Shown here: in pieces, positions 55,078 through 64,000 of the stretch | How positions within the stretch are numbered: position 1 is the first letter of the stretch | How the letters are laid out: each line of letters opens with the position of its first letter | Assembly: GCA_033439255.1 (NCBI GenBank) | Contig: CM065885.1 | Location: 124,001 to 188,000, forward strand | DNA: 64,000 nucleotides | Origin: Hericium rajendrae | Lineage: Eukaryota; Basidiomycota; Agaricomycetes; Russulales; Hericiaceae | Direction: 5' to 3' | Position numbers and translations under genes: made by a program | Notes under the pieces: model-generated | The model's database searches: none | What the model was told of the DNA's origin: nothing | Seen by the model: only the letters and a program-made list of their open reading frames with translations

Positions 55078-56863
55078 ATCCTCAGGGCCAATGTCGAGGG
55101 AAGCCAGAATATACTCCCAGTCACCATTTTCCTCTTGCAAAGCCACTTGTAAGACCTCGCGCAGGTCATCAGACATATCACGCTCAATGATCGCGCGAAG
55201 CTCCCAAGCCAGTTGGCGCACCAATCCAACCTCCTGGAATAAGCGCACGCAGTGCTGCGGTTCAAAATGCAACGCGTCGTGTATACCCCAACAGGCCTCA
55301 AGGCTGATTCCTCGGTCCGACAAAAAGTGCGCAACGGCCGGGGCAAATCCAAGCTCCTCGAGGCCGCTTTGACTCGGCGGCAGGTATTCATATGGTGGCG
55401 GGGGCAGACAGTCCCCAGCGCGACCGCGTGGATGACTAGAAGTGGGTTCGGGAATGGAGGGTCGTTGTGATGCAGCTGGCGCGGTCTCGGATCCTGCTGC
55501 AATGAGTGGGAATATGGGACATGAACATCATGCCACATACCAGAGCAGGCTTGATGTTGTGGTTGCACGGGCTCAGCGGTAGTGAACGAGGTGTGAGCCT
55601 AGATGGATGGCACGTCAGATGGTGCGCCGGCCTATTTCATGATAAAAATAACTTACTGTGTTCGAAGGCGATGCTGCAACATGGACGCGCAATGTCGGCG
55701 GGCTCTCTTGTCGGCGTCCCGCACGTATAGCGGTGATGTCATCATCTGTGAAAGGCTGGTCTGGGTAAAGAGATAGTGATGGTGATACCTGTCCCAAAAT
55801 CGTGAGTGCATCGTCATTTCAGTTGAAAGCGAGACATACCGAGGGAGCCGCAGAGCGTGTTGCACTCTCTGATGCAGCAGATCCTCCATCATTAGAAGGA
55901 TCACGGTCTTGCTGCGCTCTCTCGACATTTGATGCTCCCGATGCTGGCGCCGGTGTCCTTTGGGCAGTAGTCGCAGGAGCCCGGGCTGGTGATAGAAATG
56001 CACCTGCACTTTGTTTAAGTAGGCATGAAAGTAATAGGAAAACAAAACATACCTCGTTGCTGCTGAATAGCTGTAGACTCTGGTACTAGTGGTATCGGAG
56101 CATCTCCGTCGTCTGCGAGCGCTGTTCCGGAAGCAGGCCCGAAGTTTGGAAATGAACCTTGAGATCGTCGAAGTTCAAAAGGAGGGGGAAGAAATGCCGG
56201 TATAGATGGAGCGCGTGTATTATCGGCCATTGTAAGATGGGGCTCGATGATACGTCTCGTAATTGGCGAGAGCAGATATCCGCGCCCCGGATCGACAGTG
56301 TGAACTCTTGCAGGAAATCCAAAGACGTGAGGACCAGCCAGCTTATCTTGAATGATTTTCTGGAGCTTTGCAACCGTGTGTCGTAGGGCGGGATACTGGA
56401 AAAACTGTCGGGAGAGGACTGGTCGGACTTCGACTTGACTGGGCTCGAAGGGCTGGGATTGATTCCATTCTGGAGAGACCACAAAGCTAATTACCATCGC
56501 GTCGGCCAGGCGATCCATCCCCACAACCTGTTGATACAAAATCAGTAGATAAATTGACAGGTGGTGCAGGCAAAACGGACTCACAACATCTTTGAGATCG
56601 CCGAGGGAGTCTTGAAAAGCGAGTTCCCGATCTCTCTTCTTCAAACAGAAGTGCCGATGCAGCTCATTTTCGAGCTGCGCATTGTCGTCCTTGTGAACGT
56701 CTAACCGACGATAGAGTCTTTCTCGTGCAATGTCCTGCCGGAGAGGAGGTGGTTGGGTGTTGCTCGCAAACTCAGCCAGAGCTTGCGGGCTGTACGACGC
56801 CCTGTTGATAGTCGAACGGGGGCCCTGAGAAGCAGGCATATCTCGAAGAGAGAAATGAAGCAA
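55078..56863 (-). CDS. unrecognised KDZ-2 cargo gene
   Basis: Minus-strand gene with about five exons, start at 56863 or the internal ATG at 56839 (MPASQGPRSTINRASYSPQA). Recognisable parts: a charged helical segment (LENELHRHFCLKKRDRELAF), FPARVHTVDPGRGYLLSPIT, a proline/serine-rich middle, and a C-terminal helical block (FLSDRGISLEACWGIHDALH, LVRQLAWELRAIIERDMSDD, ending LASLDIGPED at 55078). I know no domain; conservation of open frame inside KDZ-2 suggests it belongs to the element. Confidence 0.65.
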
Positions 56864-57304
56864 CGACGAGATGAATGGAAGGTGGAGGACAGGAATTCGT
56901 CGAGCTGCAAGTTGACGATAGCACTATCAGTGGTTAGGCGCTCAGTACGAGCAATGCATCGACACGCGACTATGAAACTCCAAGTTATCTGTGCGTTTTA
57001 CTGTCCTTCTTGCATGTTTTGTGAATGCTGCTCGAGCACTAGTAAAATAAAAATATCTGAAACTGCCAGCACGAACTGAGTTCGTTCGAGAAGTGATTTA
57101 TGACAGCGAACATTTATTGTAAAGGCCTGCGTTTGAAGTATCGAGTTAACTTAGTTGCGTTATGATGCACCGAGCCGTGCCGTGACTAAAATCTTGTACA
57201 GACATTCTCGCTCTTGGTGTCCCACAGGCCTCTCCTCTGAAGAAGAAATATATGCTATGAGACTCTACTAGATGCATTGAAGATAATGTATGAGACAGAA
57301 CTAA

Positions 57305-60300
57305 TTATACATGGAATTTCGAAAGCATATTTAACGGCACTCCTTGCCGACTGCGCGGTATGGCTACATCGTCCTCCGCATCATCTGCGACGTCCTCGAC
57401 TGCAAGACTCTCCATGAACTCCCCTAAACTATTTAACATGTCCTTCGTGCTATCATCAAGTTCCAGGTAATCTTGATCCTCATCAGCAGATGTCATACCA
57501 TCGAAAACACCCGCCTCTGGTGGCAGGATTTGCTCCTCAACGGCGTCAGACATATCAGCCTCGGAATCCTCACCACTACCCGCACGTCGACCGTGCTCTC
57601 GAGGACCTTCATAGCCTGGCAGATCCCAGGTCTCGCCGATGCGCTGGCGATGCACTGAGTTGACGCGACATCTAGATTTGAGGATCATGCGGATCTCCGC
57701 CGCGAGAGTGGCATCGCCTATGTGCTCCTCACTTCTGGCTTCGACCCACTGTGCTGTCTTCTCCAGCAGTAGTTCTTCGTCGTCCAGAGAGGTATGGAGT
57801 CGCTGAAGTTCAACGTTGAGCCTCGTAATCTCTTCCCGAGCGCACAGGACCTTGAAGTAACGACTGGTGACTTCACGGTTGCCTTGGAGAGCCCATGGAC
57901 GTGCTGTAATGTCCGATCGAGAGTACGAGTGGTGAAGGATATCGAACTCAGAAACAAACGCGTAGTTCACGATGTCTTTCCATTCGAGAACAGGCGCAGG
58001 CGGATTGAGCTGTTGAGCGAGGATATTGTATCATTTGAGGGCGTTGCGAATGGCCGTGCCATGCTTCTTGAGAGCCTTCCATATGGAAGTGCGCATTTTA
58101 TAGCCTTTATCACAGAATCAGTGCGAGTCGGAATTAGAGATATTGTACACTTACCCATACCCGCAATGTTAGCTTTGGATAATTCAAATAACCTCTGCAC
58201 AACTAGATGTTCGACTCGATCAAGCGCGCGATGGAATTCACGGCGCCGAAGGTACTGCAAAGTTTCTTGATACTTCTTATCGGAAGGGCTCCACGCCCTG
58301 TCGCCAATATCGAGTTTCACTTCTAGATCACCGACTGTGCGAATTGCCACCAGAAGTTCTTCCGTTGCGGCGCTACGCCGCGCTTCAATGCGACGTGTTG
58401 CGCTCGCGTCCTCGGCATAAGATCTCTGGCTGGCCTGGGATGTATTCATGAATGTTCCACTGATCGAATTGCACTTGTCGCTGTTGTCGGGAATTAATAT
58501 GAAGGTGTAGATACAATGTTACATGAATAACTCACTGTGCCTTCGCTCGTGTCTCGAGCGCCTGTACATATGCACACTCGAGCACCTGTTCTTCGGGCTC
58601 GTCCTTGAGATTATGGAGGAATTCACGCTCCTCCTTGATCCAGCGCTCGAAGTCATCGTTTACAAGATTGTTCGCCGCTTTGAGCTTGTTAATCTCGTAC
58701 TCATTTTCGGTGATGATATCGAGACATTGCCGATAGTTATTGAAAAGGAACTTGCCTTTGCACACCCTATTAGAGATGCATCATAGATCAAGATTAAGAA
58801 AAGACGTACTTAGCTCTGCATACTTGTCATCATCCCATTGTTTGAAGTGTAGGTCAAGCGCCTGGAGATAATGATACCGGGTCGCATATCGAATGGTGCA
58901 CGCGACCGCGTTCGACGCAGAGAAGACCCGTTCCATGCCTTCAAGGTCCTCGATTCCCCAGCCGGTGAGGTAGAGTGGGTGATTGTCGAGCTGGCAGGTC
59001 CTCGAGTGCGCGTAGCCATGAAATGAATTGACAGACATGCGGAAGTGATGTTCCTGAGCCTTAGGCCCGAGGAGTGTGCTCTTCTTTATAGTAGACTTGA
59101 GTGAGCATCCATTGTCGAGGCCCGCAGCCACGTCATCGCCACAATTATCAATTATATGATTGCAGACGGCCAACGGGTACTTAGCCCTGGTGGAACGGAT
59201 GAGATAGAATAATGCTCAGAGGACATGGCACTTACAACTCACCGCTCCGGACCATTTCGCATACGACAAGGATGAAACCGTGGCAGCACGCGCTGGCGAA
59301 CATCCCGGTCGCGTCGTAGATGTCGAGTGCACGTTTATGGTGCTCGGCGGCGCTGGCTTTCCAACGTTCCGTACACTTGCTATGGTCGCGTCCGTTGTCT
59401 TCTGTGTCTTCTGTGTCGCTGGCCCGGGGCCGTGCATCTGGAACCCAGGGAGCATCTTCTTCGCTTTCCTGGGAGGTGAGAACATGAGAACACACATAAG
59501 CTATTGAGGAGATGTAGTATGTACATCACCACTGCCGTCCGTCGCGGGTCGGGCTCGTGGACGATGTTTGACCTCATCTTTGAATATGTCGACTGTATCT
59601 CGGGTCATGAAATACGTACTCTCCAATGTGCGCTCGTCTTCGCGCCCTGCATTTTTGATACGCTTCACGGAGTTATTGCCGTCCATAGCGACCAACTTTG
59701 CAGGTGACAGGGAAGGCTCGTTCTCTAACTAGAAAAAGTATAAATGGACTTCAAGTATGATCAGGGAGTGCTGGACATTACCTTGTAGTTGCAGCACATG
59801 CAAATATTTTGTATTCGCCAATTGGCCGCGCCACGACCCAGCGCATCGTTCACCCTGGCTTCCACGGTGCGCAATATTTCGAGATATGTATCGAATGCGT
59901 CAGAAATTTGCTCTCTGAAGGCTGTACGGTAGTTCACCTAGCATTGCAAGCATTTGGTTAAGTCAGGCGCAATGTAAAAAGTCGATTGCATGCAGTGCTT
60001 ACATCCTGCATATCACATATCGCCCTCGCAAAGGCTTGGATACTAAGACGCGGGTGTCATCGTCGCAGGCGATGGTACAGCTCCAGGGTGCGGAGGCTAA
60101 TAGTGATCGACGGGTGAACGGGTGCTGTTCCAAGTAACCCGCATCGAATGAGAGCGACATTTGCGAGCTCGCTATCATACTGATGTACAACCTTGGTCTG
60201 AAATTCTGTTAGAAAGAAGACATTAGCAGAAAGAGTGTAAAAATAGAAGATAAATGAACCGTGTGCATCTATGGAAAGCACCCGCATCTCATGTCGGTCG

Positions 60301-60893
60301 TCAGATTCAGGCGTCGAGGCCATCTTGTGCTTCCATTGTAGATAGGCTGATGCCAATGCCGGGATCTGTTCAGCCCAGTTGCGATATAAATTGCGCAGCC
60401 GGTTCCGCCTGTTTTGAGAAGCTGCGCTTGCACCGGCAGTACCTCTAGATGATAAGGCATGGTTAATACGAGTCTGCACTGACAAGAGAGGAAAAAACTT
60501 TCGGGATGATAATATGTTCATGGGCTGCCCGCACGGCATCATCTCGTTCACCTCCACCTGCAGAGATCCCAACATCGTCATCATCCACCCAGTCCATAGC
60601 ATCCACGGTCGGATCATATGGGTAGTTGTTGCGGTCTTCCTCGAGATCTGCCCCATGCTCGCGAGCCAAGTTGTTGACAGCGGACCGGGTTTCAGAGGGA
60701 AGTGCTACGATGTAGTCAGTACTCGGAGGCTTTCTCCAGTGCAGATTCACCTACCTTGCATGAGCACACGGCGAAGAGCAAGCATCTTCTCATGGTCCTT
60801 GGAAAGCTGAGCGAGCGACTTGCGCTTTGTGATGCCGCCAGCCCCCTCGGTATTGCTGTAGATGACCTTGCACTTCCGTTTGCTCTTGTTCAT
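57305..60893 (-). CDS. KDZ transposase, Kyakuja/CxC1-like
   Basis: Minus-strand gene with about ten exons and short introns, start MNKSKRKCKVIYSNTEGAGG at 60893. Blocks in order: N-terminal RNRLRNLYRNWAEQIPALAS; ALIRCGLLGTAPVHPSITIS (about 60070-60160); VNYRTAFREQISDAFDTYLE; ICMCCNYK; KLVAMDGNNSVKRIK (about 59650-59700), the KDZ block with the first acidic residue; CTERWKASAAEHHKRALDIY; GMFASACCHGFILVVCEMVR; FHGYAHSRTCQLDNHPLYLT and GWGIEDLEGMERVFSASNAV (about 58900-59060), the most conserved KDZ signature; then helical C-terminal parts with ITRLNVELQRLHTSLDDEE and an acidic tail to 57305. No disabling change is evident, so KDZ-2 could be autonomous. It is a different lineage from the KDZ-1 enzyme. 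Confidence 0.9.
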
Positions 60894-61175
60894 GGTGGCG
60901 ATAGTGCGCTGATGGTTGTAGGCACAGGAACGGCGGCGTCTAGAGTCCTGGTCAGGCGCGTCCGTTGATCAACGCGTCAAAGTCACGTGTACCACGGCGA
61001 ACGCATCGCCCTCATCTCCAGGAGTCCTTCTGCCTCACCGACAGCAGTCTACCGGGCTGCCCATGCCGCGAATATCGTATGATTCAAATATCCTTGCACA
61101 TATTATTGTACCTTACTCCGAGTAACTCGCATCGTAATCCCAATATATTGTTCAGAGATATCAGTCATGTTAACG
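60894..61175. promoter_or_regulatory. upstream region of the KDZ-2 transposase
   Basis: 282 bases between the start codon and the right inverted repeat; likely promoter. No clear TATA element seen. Confidence 0.4.
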
Positions 61176-61664
61176 CAAAGATTGTGAGATATCTGTCTAT
61201 CCAGGGAGCGGAGCGAGAAACAGAGCTCGGAATCGTGATCTACGCGTGAAAGCGGTTCGGAAAACGTATACATTCGTCTACATACGGTACGGGGAAGGGG
61301 AGATATCGCCGTCGTCGTCGGCGACGGCGACGACGGCGGGCGCTTGATGGGCGGGACAGCGGCGGGCATCAGCCGCCCGCGATAAGCGCCGGCGGGGGGC
61401 GGATGATGGGGGGACGGGACGGGAGATGTTGCCGAGCGTTGCCGAGCCGATGCCGAGCCCGATAGCGATCCGTGCCTGACGACGAGGAACACGGGCCGAG
61501 CAACCCCGACGCCCTCCGAGGAGCAAGAGGACAAAGCGTACAAGAGGTCGCTCTGCGTAGTCTTCAGCTTAGTACGCGATTTAGACAGATCCAAGGCCGA
61601 TTAGCCTCCATCAACAGGTAAGATGGCGAGGCTAGTTGGGCTTACATATCATGTCACACAGGTG
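61176..61664 (-). repeat. right 489-bp inverted repeat of KDZ-2
   Basis: Mirror of 36854-37342; visible differences are one base in GGCAACATCTCCC and one in GATAGACAGATATC. Followed by TCAGCGT. Confidence 0.92.
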
Positions 61665-63170
61665 TCAGCGTTCGGTGTCCGTCCGCATCGGGGATAGGAG
61701 CTGGCCCAAAGGGTCCTTCGTTCGTAACGACTCTAATCGGCCACCTCACTTTTAGAAGGCTCCAGCAAGAGAGCTTCAGACGAGGGAGATAGGGCAAAAC
61801 GGCACCCGCCGAAGGAGGCACCCAGACGACGAGACTGGAATTGACATGCGCATGACGAGAGACCGGAACGGAGTACAAACGACGAAGGCGACAATCGAGG
61901 AGCGAGAGAATACAGCAGAGGCATTAGAGAAAGCAGCGCGGGAGGGAAATTATTAGCGAATAAGTGAATTAAAAGATGTCCTCGCTGGGTCAATGTTCAC
62001 GAAGCGTGCGTGCGGGCGTCGAAGCGTCGTGTAAATAATAAGAGTCGGGACCGGTCGAGAAGCGATAAGCTGGAAGCGAGAATCGACAACATTCGAAACA
62101 AGGGTGGGCGAGGTGGGAGCTCGAAAAAGCTCTAGACTACTCTGTGGAATAGAGAGTCAGGTCAGCACGCGGTGCGGGGCTCCTCAGGCGTGAGGATACA
62201 AACCTGGAAGGAATAGGGAGAGGCTAGGGAACATGCAGTTTCGCTGCGCTCAGCTCTTATACCTCCCACATCGAGGCAGGAGGATCCGAGACAGCACTGA
62301 CCAACGACACGGCGGACAACCGCGGTCAGTGCGTCACTCCCGACCAAGGTTCCGCGTCGTCTGCGAGACTGAACTCGCGCGGCGAGCGTAACTTACTCTA
62401 TGAGTCGGGGACCCAAACGAGGTCAGGACGCGGCCTGACAATTGCGAAGCGTCGCAAGAGGCGATCGTGGTCGATTAGCCTCGTCCGATCGACGCGTACC
62501 TCTTAGGGTGTGCTCGAGACCAATGTTTAGGGCAGAACGGCACCTTGCGGCGCCACCGAAACTCCTGGATTGCGCATGTGACTTGGACCCGGTAGAAATA
62601 CAAACGGCAGCAGAAATACAAAGCAGAGACATGAATGGCAGAGAAATACAAGCAGGTTACAAGCAGACAGCACAGAAATGAAGAACGAGGGGTTGAACCC
62701 ATACAAATACAGGGCTGAAACAATGAGGCCATGGAAGAGAAGAGAAGAGAAAAGGCAGAAAACAACATAAGTGAGGGAACGAGAATGGATAGCGACAGAC
62801 TTCAGGGTGGTGAAGAGAGTTGGGGGTGGAAGAGGGTGGGTAGCGCGTAAAGACTACCTATCGGTAAGAGAGCAAAATCTGCGTGAGCGAGACAGCGCGG
62901 CTGTCGAGATAGCGCACGTACCTGGCGGTAAGAGAGCAAGAGCTGGGGAGGCTCCTATTCACAACGGATGAAGCGCCTGGATTACATAAGCTGCTCCGGC
63001 ACGCAACCGGCGCGGATGAGCGCGCAGTGCGGGGGGCGGCGGCGAGCTACGCAGCGCAGAGGCGGCCGCGCGCAGGGTGCACAGGCGAGGCGAGGCAGAG
63101 TGGCGACGGGGCGGAGGGGGTACGGGCAATGCAGCGACGCAGCACACGGAGAGAGAAGACACAGCGTGGG

Positions 63171-63310
63171 CACCGAGCCACACGGCAGCCGGCATGCGTG
63201 CGATGAAAGACGAAGCTGGTACACCGAGCCACACGGCATCCAACGTGCACACAGCGAGAGGCGAGCAGCGGGCAGACCAGTCGACCAGTGCACCGAGCCA
63301 CACGGCATCC
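63171..63310 (+). repeat. CACCGAGCCACACGGCA repeats
   Basis: Three copies at 63171, 63222 and 63291, spaced 51 and 69 bases, each followed by a CGGC.TGC or similar word. Confidence 0.6.
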
Positions 63311-63420
63311 GGCGTGCAGCGTCAGGGCGTCGTCGAGCCGGACTGCGACTCGAGCAGACGACATAGCGACGACGCACCAGTAGACCCCTTTTCGAGGTGA
63401 CCTTCGACCTTCGAGTTCAC

Positions 63421-63516
63421 CTTCGGCAGGCTTGAACTCTGCTAGTTTTCTGCGCCGAAGGTCACCTTCGAGTCGACCTTCGCCTTCAACCTTCGGCAGG
63501 TTTGAACTGAGCTAAT
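63421..63516 (+). repeat. CTTCGGCAGG[C/T]TTGAACT duplication
   Basis: Copies at 63421-63445 and 63491-63516 with related ACCTTCGA words between them and a short palindrome CGAAGGTCACCTTCG at about 63456-63470. Confidence 0.55.
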
Positions 63517-64000
63517 CGCCCATCGCGCCACGACACGACGCTATACGACACAACGTTCCCTTTTGGTCGCGGTCCTGCGTGACGCGAAAGCGGATCTGGG
63601 ACTCGAGGGGATTGTGTTTGACGTGGTGCGTAAGGGTGCGTAATGATCGCGCGTTGGGAGCGTGGGCTCTGTTCGCCGGAATGGGCCAAGGGCCATCGTT
63701 CGAAGTTCCGACGCGCTTGACCCTGCTTGACCCCAGACTCCTTATCATCTGGCAGATGGCAGGGAAGCACTCCGGAATTGACGATCATCTATCTCATGAA
63801 ACCTAGCAGGCTGCACCGTGGGTAGACCCCTCGAAGTCGGGACATCCCTAGCAGCTCTATCTACCCGATCCGAATCGGAGCCTCTGCTGTCTAGACCTCC
63901 TTCTCCTCCAGTGTTGCGTCAACTGAAGACCCCTTTCAATATTATCCTATGATATCGGTGGCTGCATCGACGAAGATATGAGTGAGTGAAACACTCTTCT

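Larger units (their letters stand above)
36854..61664. mobile_element. KDZ-2: 24.8-kb KDZ (Kyakuja/CxC1-type) transposon
   Basis: Bounded by 489-bp inverted repeats (36854-37342 and 61176-61664) that differ at about two positions by eye, starting CACCTGTG. The 7-bp string TCAGCGT abuts both ends (36847-36853 and 61665-61671), a perfect target duplication. Cargo on the minus strand: transposase (57305-60893), an unrecognised gene (55078-56863) and a gene interrupted twice (47460-54893). Later insertions: A2 (with an hAT), D, C and E. The near-identical ends imply a young insertion, and everything nested in it is younger still. Confidence 0.9.
61672..64000. other. flanking sequence without a supported gene
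   Basis: Right of KDZ-2. GC-rich, purine-biased on the plus strand, with many short overlapping ORFs but none of gene-like composition. A segment around 62150-62470 and the GGTAAGAGAGCAA words near 62864 and 62931 may belong to a repeat family. Two short repeat sets are listed separately. Confidence 0.45.

Noticed and set aside
62968-63400. 132- and 131-aa ORFs on opposite strands
   Set aside because: Both come from the same GC-rich short repeats; no strand shows gene-like composition.

Overview
The window looks like the genome of an agaricomycete (mushroom-forming basidiomycete). Genes are cut by many introns of about 45-60 bp, and two different KDZ (Kyakuja-Dileera-Zisupton) transposases and a TET/JBP-type 2-oxoglutarate dioxygenase are present, a combination known from these fungi. 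Very little is ordinary host DNA: most of the 64 kb is transposons nested in transposons.

Layout. (1) 1-2485 and 26081-28231 are two halves of one broken Ty3/gypsy fossil on the minus strand. It is split by a 23.6-kb KDZ element (KDZ-1, 2486-26070) with ~130-bp inverted ends and a 10-11-bp target duplication. KDZ-1 carries a CxC2-type KDZ transposase, a TET/JBP dioxygenase, a protein with two viroplasmin-like (RNase H1 N-terminal type) modules, and a large proline-rich protein on the plus strand. The transposase gene is interrupted near its 3' end by element F (4415-14491), which itself holds a copia fossil, element A1 and several small repeats. (2) 28232-36846 is mostly host sequence: a small TA-flanked MITE, a multi-exon AAA-family gene whose Walker motifs are altered, and two unrecognised gene remnants. 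(3) 36854-61664 is a second KDZ element (KDZ-2, 24.8 kb) with 489-bp, nearly identical inverted ends and a perfect 7-bp target duplication. It carries a CxC1/Kyakuja-type transposase, an unrecognised gene, and a gene interrupted by two further insertions. Elements A2 (with an hAT inside), C, D and E all lie inside it. (4) 61672-64000 is repeat-bearing sequence without a gene I can support.

The most unusual content is a family of 2.8-3.2-kb elements (C, D, E and F) that I cannot assign to a known superfamily. They end in CATC...GATG, duplicate two bases of variable sequence, have ~300-bp arms full of TAGCTATA-like words, and encode no visible protein. Each has a divergent TATA promoter region. 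On one side is a chain of 21-31-nt microexons sharing ATTTTCGCTTTT. On the other side a 46-49-nt intron ends inside a perfect or near-perfect hairpin. That hairpin and a second GTTGCC/GGCAAC hairpin differ between copies by compensating base changes, so pairing is kept while sequence drifts. A related family (A1, A2; ~2.4 kb) has the same end type, its own compensated 18-bp hairpin, a splice donor and a C-rich minisatellite. Because KDZ-2 has nearly identical ends, the elements inside it must have moved recently.
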